Source: Edaphochlamys debaryana
Taxonomy: Eukaryota > Chlorophyta > Chlorophyceae > Chlamydomonadales
Length of the DNA stretch: 64,000 bases
Assembly: GCA_016858145.1 (NCBI GenBank)
Contig: JAEHOE010000001.1
Coordinates: 1,054,001-1,118,000, forward strand
Direction of reading: 5' to 3'
Part shown: positions 12,101 to 22,400 of the stretch, one piece after another
Numbering within the stretch: the stretch's first letter is position 1
Layout: each line of letters starts with the position of its first letter
Notes under the pieces: generated by a model
What the model saw: the letters and a program-made list of their open reading frames with translations, nothing else
Database searches by the model: none
What the model was told of the DNA's origin: nothing
Position numbers and translations under genes: made by a program

Positions 12101-12477
12101 TGCTGCGCTGGTCCCAACCCCCCGCTTGCCTTGCACCCCAGCTTGGCCAGCTCCTTGGTCACACCTGGTTGGTCACAGCTGGTGAGACGGTCACAGCTGG
12201 TTGGTCACAGCTGGTGAGACGGTCACAGCACAAGACTTTACACTTGCGGGGGGTGCAACCGGGCCACACACGCTCGTGGCCACCAACCGACCTCTACAGC
12301 CGCCCTCAAAACCACACATTGGCTGTTCAACAGGAGCCCCCCGCTGGAGCCAAAAGTCTTACAGTTGCCGATGCCGCGCGTGCCCCCGGTGACAAGGGCA
12401 GTCCTCCCGCCGAGGCCGAAGCGAGCCAGGGCGTGCTGAGCAGCAGCGCTCTGCTGGGTTGGCCCCTCCGCAGCCAT
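9198..12477 (-). CDS. Short-chain dehydrogenase/reductase, tropinone-reductase-like, 273 aa
   Basis: Ten exons close in phase: 12477-12363, 12164-12130, 11859-11782, 11478-11388, 11168-11116, 10802-10749, 10347-10265, 10098-9954, 9603-9531 and 9292-9198. The protein shows the classical SDR order: cofactor motif [13 protein letters not shown] in place of NNAG, the catalytic serine in [13 protein letters not shown] (YxxxK), and a C-terminal [18 protein letters not shown] with an Arg after strand beta-2 suggests NADP(H) preference. The plant tropinone-reductase-like clade is the best match; the true substrate is unknown. There is no clear targeting peptide, so it is probably cytosolic. Exon 2 ends in AAG|GCAAGC, a GC donor, because the nearby GT would break the frame. 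The gene is divergent from NTPCR with 367 bp between start codons. Confidence 0.9.
12157..12228. repeat. 32-bp tandem repeat across an SDR intron-exon junction
   Basis: Two 32-bp units (12157-12188 and 12189-12220, one base different) plus an 8-bp partial unit, built on GGTCACAGCTGGT. The 3' end of SDR intron 1 and the first bases of exon 2 lie inside the first unit, so the repeat duplicates a splice acceptor. Confidence 0.9.
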
Positions 12478-12844
12478 CTCGCTATGCCGTTTGGCCGCAG
12501 TCGCGACTTTGCGACCCAGATGGATGGGAAGCTCGGTGACGGGAGGGAGGCAGTGCCACGCACTAAACAAGCTAGACACAGCTCTGGTATCTGTTGTGCT
12601 ACTGCTTTCTCGTCGGGGGCAATGGGGCTCCAATAAGTTCTGGCGCATGGGCGGGCATGCTGCGGGACCAGTGGCCACGCGCGCGCGCAATCCGGCCGTA
12701 TTCCTCCCCTTGCCACACCGCCCATACTAACACTCGATCACTCACTTGTGTCACTCACTTGATCCGGCTCGCTTGGTGTGAAACACGTTCACGGCCACGT
12801 CATAAGCGTTACGCTTGCAGACCCGCGCAGACCCGCTCATACTC
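12478..12844. promoter_or_regulatory. Shared region between divergent SDR and NTPCR genes
   Basis: Only 367 bp separate the two start codons, so both promoters and both 5' UTRs must fit here. This makes a bidirectional promoter likely. No TATA box or named element is identified. Confidence 0.5.
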
Positions 12845-13869
12845 ATGGCCAAGCGTCACATATTCGTGACGGGCCCTCCTGGAGTTGGCAAAACAACGCT
12901 CTGCACCGCCGTGGCTGCCGACCTCTTGCGCAAAGGGCTCTGCGTCACCGGCTTCCACACGACGGAGCAGCGCGACAGCAGTGGCGAGCGGACGGGGTTC
13001 CAGGTCGTCACAATGGACGGAAAGCGGGGAGAGCTGGCCAGGGTCAAGGAGGTGCGGCAGGGCGGGAGCCTCGCTGGGCGAATCTTGGCCATCGCACTCT
13101 TTCTTATAATAGGCGACGACGATCTACGTGCCTAGTGTGGGCAGGCGGCTGAGTCTGAGCTCCCTGAGAGCCCTTCGTCGCCCATGCTCACGCGGCACGC
13201 ACGCCCCGTCTTGCAGGCCGGCGCCGGACCGCGCGTTGGCAAATACCTCGTGAACGTTCCTAGCTTTGAGGCGCTCGCCCTGCCCACACTGCGGAAAGGC
13301 CAGGGCCTGGTGGTCATTGATGAAGTCGGTGCGTGCCGGGGGGCAACAACTGCCGTACGCTGTGGCTGCACGCATAGGAAACGGGCAAGGATCTTGGGAG
13401 GAGGGGAGATGGATCGCAACTTGCCGGGCCGAGGTGGCTGGTACCGTGTGGAGCGGTGGCCCCGCGCGTGCGCTTGCGCGTGCCGCCAGCGTGCGGCACA
13501 CCGAGCGAGCCAAGGCCACCTCCTTCCAGACGGATGTCACTGCACCTGCCTCTATCCTCTCAACCCAGCCCCTGCCCTGCCCCTCGCTCCACCACCACAG
13601 GGAAGATGGAGCTCTTCTCTAGGGGCTTCTTCCCGGCGGTGCGGGCAGTACTGGACGCCCCTGGCGCAGTAGTGCTGGGCTCCGTGCCCGTGCCTCGCAG
13701 CGGCGCAGCGCCGCTGCGAGAGGTGGCCGAGGTCACGTCGCGGCCGGACGTGGAGGTCGTGGTCGTGACCCGGGAGAACCGGGACCGGCTGGTGGGGGAG
13801 CTTTCGGACCGCTTGAGTGGGAGCTTGCAGGCGCTGGCGCCAGCGCAGCCTACGGAGCAGTCCGCATGA
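12845..13869 (+). CDS. NTPCR: Cancer-related nucleoside-triphosphatase (NTPCR/THEP1 family), 195 aa
   Basis: Exons 12845-13051, 13217-13328 and 13601-13869 join in phase through GT-AG introns. The protein starts MAKRHIFVTGPPGVGKTTL, with the Walker A loop GPPGVGKTT almost at the N-terminus. VVIDEVGKMELFS is the family's Walker B/signature block and is reconstructed exactly across the last intron. The preceding RVGKYLVNVPSFE segment is also typical. The family hydrolyses NTPs to NDPs; its physiological role is unsettled. The length is close to that of the human protein (about 190 aa). An in-frame ATG at 12815 would add ten residues, but the 12845 start puts the P-loop at the usual distance. 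No targeting peptide is evident. Confidence 0.92.
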
Positions 13870-15845
13870 GCGGCCGCCCCTGGCGTCAGCTGGGCGTTAT
13901 CGTTGGCAGCAGCTGGGGAGCTGTGTGAAAGGACGGTGCAGCACCGCTGGAGGCGGTGACCATCTGGGCTGTACTCCAAGCAGCCGTGGGGCCCTACAGC
14001 AGCAGCGGCGATCGGAGGGCCCAAGCAGGCGCGCCACTGTCAGTGCATGGGCTTGCTGTCGTCTCCACGACACTCGGGCCAACGCAGTCCCGAAGTCTCG
14101 ACCCTGCCCTGAGGGCTCGGCACTGTTGGCAGCTGGGCTGGGCGGCATCGGGAGCGCCGCTGGCACACCAGCCTTCCGGCATTTGGTACAACCAGGTTGG
14201 CCGAAGGCCGGTGCAATGTGGCCGGCAGGCAGCCTTGCTGACCGCTTCCTTGCGTCTACCTGGCCAGGAGGAGGCCAAATAACGGGTGAGCTGGGCCATG
14301 AGCTAGCGTCTGGGGGTCCTGGCGGTTGGTGCTTCTTGCGGTCGCAACTTGCGGTCTGTGGGCGTGGGCCCCTCTGATCCTTAGAGTAGAGCGTCAGCTC
14401 CTTCCTGTGTGAGGGGCTGCACCGGTGAGGGGCTGCACCGATGAGGTGCAGTGCAGAGATGGTGCAGCTGAAGCAGGCAGGGCAGGGTCCGCGAGGCCCG
14501 GGGCATAGCAAGCAGGGAGCGTGCACGCCTCGCGCGGCACGTCAGGGTATGTGTCATTTCGCCGCCGCGGCTTGTTGGCCCCCCTGTTCATCCGTCCCGG
14601 AGTTCCTGAGCCGCTCCTTTCCTTGCGCACCAGGCGATGCGACTCGCGACGCGACGGGTTCGCAATCTGGATTACCGGTCGCTAAAACGCGCCAGCTCGA
14701 GTCTGCCGCATGCTTGCGAACCAACGCCATCGAAGCCGCTACAGAGCACGAACGACTTGCGGCGATCGCTGCTGGTGAGGGGGGGGGACACGACTGCGGC
14801 TTCGAGCGCTGCCACCCAAGCGCGTTTGCAGCCGCGAGTTTTGCCTGACGATAAGGCCTGGCCTCGGCTTCACGCAAATCAGTGCCCTTCCGTTTCTCGC
14901 GGCAGCAGACAGAAGATATTGCGGGCAAAAGGCGCTCGATTCGGGCGCTTTTTGCGCGAAAAAGGCGCTGCGGCAGTTAGCGTCGAGGCCCAAGACTGCA
15001 CGCGCGAAGCCGAAGCCCGTGGAGCCGAGTCGGCAGGGTGCATGTTGGGCTCGAGTCTGCATGCCCGGCTGGGGAGGGGCGTTACTCGGCTGCCGCCCGG
15101 GCTTGCGAGAGTCGCATCCAGACCTCCTGACAGCAGCTGGCCCGCAGTAGCCCGGGCCCCAGCCCACACGCGTAGCGGCGGGCACAACCTTGCATGTGGG
15201 CCGCGGCGCAGGGGTCGGAAGAGGCGAGGAACATACGAGCCCATTATGCGAGCGCCGTACGGGGGGGCCGGGCACAATAGCCCCGGTGTCCCCACACCGC
15301 GTCTTTGGAGCCTGAGCACTTCACCACAGCGTTCCCCCCTCACCAAGGGGTCAGAGAGAGAGACGGTAGTTTGCAAAGAGAGAGGAGTAATTTTCCGGTG
15401 CCCAAGTCGCTGGCAGCTCGCGAAAGCGACGCGCCGCGCGTGGACAAACTTCGTCAGCAAGGTGGGCACCGCGAGCGTTGAGCGCGTTCCGGGCCGCTTG
15501 CTCAGGCCGCGGCCGCAAGTGGCACTTGGTGGCGATCCCCTTCCTGCGCGCCCGGTTTAGGCGCTGTCCTTGTGCTAGGGCGGTGTCCAGCCTGATCGCT
15601 GTGCCTAGGGCTGGCTCGCGGGCTGCGGGGAGCTGCGGGCGCTAGCGCCTGCTGAACAATTTGACACCCAGAGTCGGCTTGTAGCTCCCCCCTAAAACGC
15701 TACACCTGCTTGAAGGAAGGGCCCTCCTCTGCTCGTTGGCATTCGGCGCGGGGCCAGTTCTGCTCATGGAGTGCGATGTGCGAAGCTGAAGGCGAATGTT
15801 CTGCCCTTCTCTTTGACTTCCGCAGAGAGACAACTCGCTAAAAGA
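13870..15845. other. Intergenic, contains copy 1 of a dispersed repeat
   Basis: Between NTPCR and the next gene. Its main content is the 547-bp repeat at 14844-15390. The final 80 bp contain a possible 5' UTR intron acceptor (ACTTCCGCAG ending at 15826) just before the ATG at 15846, and a small upstream open frame starting near 15765. No other gene is supported. Confidence 0.5.
14844..15390 (+). repeat. Dispersed 547-bp repeat, copy 1
   Basis: It matches 20855-21401 in the same orientation over its whole length, with roughly 20-25 substitutions and two single-base indels (about 95% identical by eye). Both copies begin at CCTGACGATAAGGC and end in a GAGAGA-rich tail. There are no terminal inverted repeats or clear target-site duplication. 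It contains antisense open frames, but the indels shift frame between the copies, so a conserved protein is unlikely. It may be a non-autonomous mobile element, such as a SINE-like or MITE-like family. Confidence 0.85.
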
Positions 15846-16622
15846 ATGTCTGCGCCCTGCGTTGCCAACAAGAAGCGCCCGGCTGCCGACGCTGCTGCGG
15901 GCCAGTGCGCGAAGAAGTGCGCGACAAGTTCGGTCGCGGCTCCCACGCCCGCTGGTGTGAGCGGCTGGCAGTACCCGCCGCTTCCGATGGGCATGATGCC
16001 GCCCATGGCCATGGGCGGCATGCCGTTCTGCATGCCGACCGCTCCGTTCTTCCCGTTTATGGGGATGGGCATGATGCCGCCGTTTATGGGCATGATGCTG
16101 CCCGGCATGGCGATGGCTGCTGCTGCCGCGAGCGCAAGCGCGGCTGGCATGGCCGGCGCGTGCGGTCCTGTCGCGTCCATGTCGCATATCGCCGGCATGC
16201 CGGGCTGCGGCTGGCCTATGCCGTTCACGGCTCCGGCCACCGCGGCTGTGGCGCCGGCGCGCAGCAACTCTGGCCTGTCCTCGGCGGTCCCGTCGGCGTC
16301 GTGCGCTCAGAGCGTGCTGTCCTCCGGTATCCAGTCCCCCGCGTCGCCGCCGCCCATTGCCTCCTCGCCGGGCTCGGTGTGCAATGACTCATCGGAGCGC
16401 CCGCCTGAAGACGACGAGTTCGCCGAGTTCATCGCCAACTACCTGCAGGCCGGCGAGAGCGACCCCGACGCTGGCCTCAAGATGTTTTCAATCCCCTCCA
16501 ACTCCGGCCACAGCGAGTGCAGCGACGACACCACGGACAACGAGCCGACGGGCCTCACCCGGAGCGACTCGCTGCTGAACCTTCTGGGCGGCGACCTACC
16601 TGAGCTATCCGGTCTGTGCTAG
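15846..16622 (+). CDS. Unknown Met/Gly/Pro-rich protein with acidic C-terminus, 258 aa
   Basis: A single uninterrupted frame. The ATG at 15846 follows a probable 5' UTR intron acceptor; an in-frame ATG at 15771 is possible but lies before that acceptor. The N-terminus contains NKKRPAADAAAGQCAKK, resembling a bipartite nuclear localisation signal. Residues about 45-130 are strongly biased to Met, Pro, Gly and Phe, with repeats such as MGMMPP, MAMGGM and MGMGMMPPFMGMM. The C-terminal third is Ser/Asp/Glu-rich (DDEFAEFIANYL, then SDDTTDNEP) and ends in a Leu-rich tail, LLNLLGGDLPELSG. This layout suits a transcriptional regulator with a prion-like or activation region, but no known domain is recognised. 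AT-rich 3' sequence follows the TAG. Confidence 0.65.
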   Translation: MSAPCVANKKRPAADAAAGQCAKKCATSSVAAPTPAGVSGWQYPPLPMGMMPPMAMGGMPFCMPTAPFFPFMGMGMMPPFMGMMLPGMAMAAAAASASAAGMAGACGPVASMSHIAGMPGCGWPMPFTAPATAAVAPARSNSGLSSAVPSASCAQSVLSSGIQSPASPPPIASSPGSVCNDSSERPPEDDEFAEFIANYLQAGESDPDAGLKMFSIPSNSGHSECSDDTTDNEPTGLTRSDSLLNLLGGDLPELSGLC

Positions 16623-19401
16623 GGTACTGCAGTGAAGAGGCGGTTGAGACGTTGCATGCTTACAGCTGCATGCAAAGAGACGCAGGTGACACCTTAAACT
16701 CGTACAGGCAAGCGGGCGGAAAGCTTAACTTACGGGGCTAGAGGTAGCTCTCGAATACCTTATGGGGGTTACGGGCAGCAATATTTAATGCGACGACGGG
16801 TTTGTCCACACCTGTTGGCGCTTGCATTGAGGGCTATTGAGGGCGCCCAAGCGGAGAGCGAGAGGGGAGGAGGTGACTGCCTGCGAGGCGGTTTGGGCTT
16901 GAGGGTGGCGAGAAGGGAGAAAGGCATGCTCCGGAGTGTGCGATGAGTCTGTGATTACGGCCTAGGGGCCTTATTTTGGCGGTGGCATGGGACCACGCGC
17001 CCCAGTTCTGTCGGTTTTGAGCGGTGTGGAAGCGAGGCAGAGGCAGCATGCACTTTGAAGCTTGGAACATGGTGGTATGTAGACTGAAGTATGCGGCGTG
17101 TTTTTCCATAAAACCCACATGCCTTGGGTTGCGCCTCGCGCTGCGGGTTGGGGGCCCCTCGGCGTATCCGCCGGGCTTTGCCCTTATGCTGTTGTTTGTG
17201 CGAAGAGGACCGCCCTACTGCGTCCTATCGCGCTAGGCAGGAAGTTTGGTGCCCGAGTAGCTTCCGTCGCTTGCGATAGGAGCATTGGTTGGAGGCATGG
17301 GCTGGCCTTTGCGCCGCCCGCCCCGCATTTAGCCACGAGAGAAGAGACAACAAACAATAGTTATCGTCATAGTGCAAGGTCTTGCCCGTCCATGGTGTAT
17401 CGCGCCTGGTCGGTTATGTGCGCAGCGCACTGTCTTGTTGTGTCAAGTACTCCCAAGGCTGCTCAAAGCTTGGTGTGCTGTCCATAGCTTTGCTGGAACT
17501 GCGTTCACCGCTGAGCAGATAAATGCAAAAAGTTTTGACGGTCTCGGTGTCGACGCCTCGTTGCATTCCCCTTGGCGGTTGGGGCGTGCACTGGGCTATG
17601 GTTGTCTTCAGTGTTCCGGATGTGTTTGCTTTGCTATGCAGCGTTGCTCACATACTCGTTGTCGGTTCCCAGTGGTCTCTGCAAGGGTTCGCCGGCTGTA
17701 CAACAACAACCGTGCTGGTGAACTAGGTGAAATCCACGGCCTCGCACCCAAAACACTTCATCTTGTGCGGCTGGATAAGGCGTGGATGGGTGGTCCCACT
17801 CGAACCCTACGGGCCCTAACGTGCTGTGTAACACCCTTCGGGGTAGTCCCGGGGGGGCTCAGCCAAAAAAATTACATGGTGTGTAAGATCCGCGTGTCGC
17901 TCTCCTCTTTGCCCGTGTCCCGCCTACGGGCTATCAAGCTCTGGCCAGTCCACGCGGAAGGGGCCAAGGTCAGGGGCCCTGACCGTGCATGATATAGGTG
18001 TCCTCACCTCTCCATATCAGCCAGCTGCCCTTGGGACGCACTGCGGCGCGTCGGCGAGGGGTAATCCCGGGGGGCTTCGCCACCCGCAGAGCCTGACTGC
18101 GGCGGCTCAGCCCACAAGCGCAGTTCGAGTGACGGCGGCCACTGAGTTGAGTGAGGATGTGGGGAGTCGGTTTGGGGTGTCAAGGGCTGCCTTTAGACCG
18201 ACTCAGGTCGGGGACCCTGGACACTGGTCCTGCGGGTCTTCTCAGTACTCCTATCCTGACGAGTGGCATCGCGCGAAGGTGTGGCAACCTCCACCAAGTG
18301 GGTCACATAGCTGTCCTGGTTGGGGCCAAGTGCACAAAAAGCGCCCATGGGGGCGTGGCTGGTTGCTTTGTTGTCAGGAGTTTACGGGTGTGAGATATAG
18401 CGTGTGACCTGTCTGTTGGATGACGAGGGCTGAGCGTGTCGGGTGCCAGGTGTGTGCCCGACGTGACGTGTCAAACCCCTGCCGTACGTTTGGCTCCCCA
18501 TTTGAGGAGCGAGAGCAGCGTTGTGCGCTGTCTCTCGCCTTGATCTTTTGGCAAGGATAGCGCTTATGCTTAGCCACTGACCATGTCTACTGTGACCATG
18601 TCTACTGTGCTGCCTACTGTGCTCCCAGCACATGGTGTTCTGCCCACGTAAGGTCAGCTAGGTAGCGAACCCGCAGCGCGGTTACTGGGTGGCGGCGTCG
18701 CCATGCCCAGACTGGAGCACGCCTCACGCGTCTGGGGGCTGAGGGCAGAGCCCGCTTCTCTGTGTGAGAGCAGCTGGTGGCCTTGTCCGCGTACAGCGTC
18801 CCCGCTTCATCAAGGCGAGAGACAGCGCACAACGCTGCTCTCGCTCCTCAAATGGGGAGCCAAACGTACGGCAGGGGTTTGCACGCCCATAGGCGTGTCA
18901 TTGTGGCGTTCTGGATTGCCAATTGAGGGGCGCTGCCCGCTGGTCACTGCCACACCTCTCCCACACATAGCCTTCACTTAAGCTCCGTGGCGCATTTCCA
19001 TGCGGCCGCACACCTCTCTGCCGTCGCTCCGCTCCCAAGTACCAACCCGACCTCGACCTGCACCCATGCGACCGCACTGCCTCCGCGTGCACTCTAGGCC
19101 CTGCAGCCCTCCGGCCGCTGTGCTGCGCTGCGACTCCTTGCGAGACCCACATAACCAGTCCCTACCCAGGACCTAAACCCAACCGCTCGTTTATGCAGGA
19201 CAAAGTAAGCCCCAACCTGCCTCATGGCCCACGCCCACGCATGCCTTGATAGCCTGCCCTCAGCCCATTGCTGTCCCTCGCCCCTACCAGCAGCGGCACT
19301 CGCCTCATCGTCCTTGCCCCGCGCGCAGCCAATGGCCACACTCGTTGCCCACACCTCCCCGCCTTCCTGCAGCCCCGACCCCTGGATCATCTGGATCCGG
19401 T
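16623..19401. other. Gene-poor region with a foldback repeat
   Basis: No exon chain could be built over 2.8 kb. Base composition is more AT-rich than around it, especially 16.6-17.9 kb. The notable content is a perfect 73-bp inverted repeat at 18472-18881. Short tandem copies of CCATGTCTACTGT occur in its spacer near 18590-18605. The last part should contain the SecY 3' UTR. Confidence 0.5.
18472..18881. repeat. Perfect 73-bp inverted repeat, 264-bp spacer
   Basis: Arm 18472-18544 is the exact reverse complement of 18809-18881, and the match stops sharply on both sides. The spacer at 18545-18808 has no recognisable coding sequence. Candidates are a foldback/MITE-type element or a locus producing a hairpin RNA. 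Perfect identity of the arms implies recent origin, gene conversion or selection on pairing. Confidence 0.95.
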
Positions 19402-22400
19402 CTACATCTTGAGGTTGTCGTACAGCTTGTCCACGTCCTGGTACTTGGCCATGGCCTGCTCCGCCCGGATGCGGCGGGCCGTATCCGTGGCCACACCCAC
19501 CTGGACAGAGGGGGGGAGGGGGGGGCGGTGGGGGCGGGCGGAAGGGGCTTGGAGGCGGCGAAGTGGGTTGGAGGAGAATGCTACCGGGGGCAAACGCCCA
19601 GGGCCGCTGTGCTTCGGAACAAGCCCAGGTGGCCCCCAAACGCGCGCAGCCTTCGATAGCAGCAGAGGGCGCCCCGGCCACCGGTCCCCGGACGACCCCA
19701 CGCACCATGATGAGCACCGAGGTGCCCGCGAAGCCGCGGAAGGCGGTCAGGTGCGTGGCCGCCTCCACCAGCGCGGGCGCGGCCGACAGCGCGCCCAGGA
19801 ACACGGAGCCCAGCAGCGACATGCGCGTGAGCGTGCGCGTCACGTACTCGGCGGTCTGCTTGCCGGGGCGGATGGCGGGGATGGCGGCGCCGCTCTTCTT
19901 GAGCTGCTCCGCCAGGTCCTTGGGCTCCAGCTGTGGGTGGGCGGGGGGAGAGGAGGATGGGGTGAGGGGTGAGGCCGGAGGGTGGGGGCGCGTGGGCAGA
20001 GGCGAGCGGGAAGACGGCGGAAGGGCACGACAGGGCCCTGGCGAGCCGGTCGCAGCCGGTCACGTGCGTGGGTGGGGGGCACAGTCCAGCCTTCGCGGCC
20101 TTGGGCCCCCGGGGTCGTGCGTTGCAATGCGATGCGATGCGGTTACCGCACTTCCCAGCCCGACCCACATGGGCCGGACCTCGACTGCAATCCACGTCCG
20201 CCGTCAACAGCGGAAAGGCGGCCAATCAAGGAGCGTGTGCACGAGCTCGAGGCTGCTGCCCAAGGCTGCCGCCACCGCCCCCTGCCGTCCGCTCCCCTCC
20301 CCCTCCACTGTGCACCTGCAGGAAGGTGTAGTAGTAGTTGAAGAACACGATGAGCGCCACGTTGAAGGGCACGTAGGCCGCACCGCCGGGGCCCACCAGG
20401 CGGGAGAACTCGTCCAGCGCGGAGCTGCGCAGGCGCGGGAGGATGGCGGGCGGGCGACCACACAGAGAGGGTCAGGAGGATAGAGTGACCGGGCCCGGGG
20501 TGGGGGTACGAGTCAAGCCTGGGCAGCGCACCCGGGGGCCCTGTCCGCGGCATGAATGCTGCGGGAGCCCTTTCAGCCCCGCCCGCCCGCTCGGATGGCA
20601 GGGCGCGCACCTGTCCGTGTAGCGCGCCAGGGCGGCCGGCAGCGCCAGGATGGAGGAGGCGAAAATGAGCGGCATCACACCCGTGGCGTTGACCTTGAAG
20701 GGCAGGTAGGACTGGCGGGCCAGGTTGCCGGAGGAGTAGCTGGGGCGGAGGGGTGTGTGGAGGCGGAGGGGACAAGGGAAGTCTGAGCAAGAACAATCCT
20801 GACCCAGATCAGGGGCGCGCCCACACGGAAGGGCGTTGGCAGCCAGGGGTTTGTCCTGACGATAAGGCATGGCCTCGGCTTCACGCGAAGCAGTGCCCTT
20901 CCGTTTCTCGCGCTGTAGACAGAAGATATTGCGGGCAAAAGGCGCTCGATTCGGGCGCTTTTTGCGCGAAAAAGGCGCTGCGGCAGTTAGCGTCGAGGCC
21001 CAAGACTGCACGCGCGAGGCCGAAGCCCGTGGAGCCGAGTCGGCGGGGTGCATGTTGGGCTCGAGTCTGCATGCCCGGCTCGGGAGGGGCGTTACTCGGC
21101 TGCCGCCCGGGCTCGCGAGAGTCGCATTGAGGCCTCCTGACAGCAGCTGGCCCGCAGCAGCCCGGGCCCCAGCCCACACGCGTAGCGGCGGGCACAACCT
21201 TGCATGTGGGCCGCGGCGCAGGGGTCGGAAGAGGCGGGGAGCATACGAGCCCATTATGCGAGGCGCCGTACGGCCCCGCCGGGCACAATAGCCCCGGTGT
21301 CCCCACACCGCGTCTGTGGAGCCTGAGCACTTCACCACAGCGTTCCCCCCTCACCAAGGGGTCAGAGAGAGAGACGGTAGTTTGCACAGAGAGAGAGTAG
21401 TCACTCTGGCCCGACCCCATGTAACAGCTACCCACGCTCCCGGGCCATTATCCCCACCCCAGCCCCGGCGAGGTGCGCCCAACGGCTTCCCCGCCCCGTC
21501 CCGACCGCAGCGCCCACAACAGGGGCGCCAGCCATCCCACACCCCACCCCGCACGCGGCTGCGCTCACCGGTTGGAGTAGTTGACGGGGATGCGGCGCTC
21601 CGCCTCCTGCACGTAGATGATGCCCAGCGTGGTGAGCGAGAAGGCCGTGAAGAAGATGGCCAGGTTGGCGGGGTCGTCGTTCTGGGCCACCAGCTGACCC
21701 ACGCTGTCGGGAAGGGGGAGGGGCGGACGGGGAGGGGAAGGCATGGTGCCGCAGAGCCGGGTTACGCCAGGTGTATCCCCAAATACAAGCCTCGTGCACG
21801 CGGACACAGCCCGAAGAGCCTTGCCTCTCTGGCACAGGCCCTCAGCTGTATACCGTGCGTCAACGGGCACCGCCAGCCCTGACCACCCAGCCAGGCGCGG
21901 ATTCAGCGGGCGGCCTATGCCCCGGCAGCCCCAGCGCCTGGCCCGCTCCTGCTCCTCCCCTCTCGCCGCTGGCCGCACCTGCTGGGCAGCGCCGAGGCGA
22001 TGTTTGCGAAGATGAGCACCGAGGTGCCGTTGCCCAGCTTGAGCTCCGAAATGGTGTCGGCGATGTAGACCAGCGCCATGGCGCCCGCCACCAGGGCGCA
22101 GGCGCTGCCCGCCACCCAGCCCCCGGAGAAGTCGTCCACGAAGGGGCGGATGTAGAAGAGCTGGCCCACGGCCTGGGGGAGGCAGTTGGAGGGGGAGGAA
22201 GAGAGGGGAGGAAGAAAGGAAGGAAGGTGAGGGCGGGTGGGGTTGGGTGGGGCGTGGCGACCCCGCCCGACCGCAGCGCTTGGGCCCTCCGCCATACCTT
22301 CACCGCGCCAAGCAAGCCCTGTCCCCAACCTCTCTACCCCTCCCATCCTTGAACCCCCTCTCCACCCTCTCCACCCTTCCCTGCTCCAAACCATTCTCCG

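Noticed and set aside
14879..15469. 196-codon minus-strand frame in repeat copy 1, with a 184-codon relative in copy 2
   Set aside because: Two single-base indels between the copies shift the frame across the middle, so a conserved protein is unlikely despite similar N-terminal stretches.
17700..17830. Possible tRNA-like segment with CTCGAACC
   Set aside because: No acceptor-stem pairing or D-arm could be matched around it.
19094..19843. 249-codon minus-strand frame overlapping the SecY end
   Set aside because: It reads through the intron after VLIMV instead of splicing to the last exon; the spliced SecY ending is clearly better.
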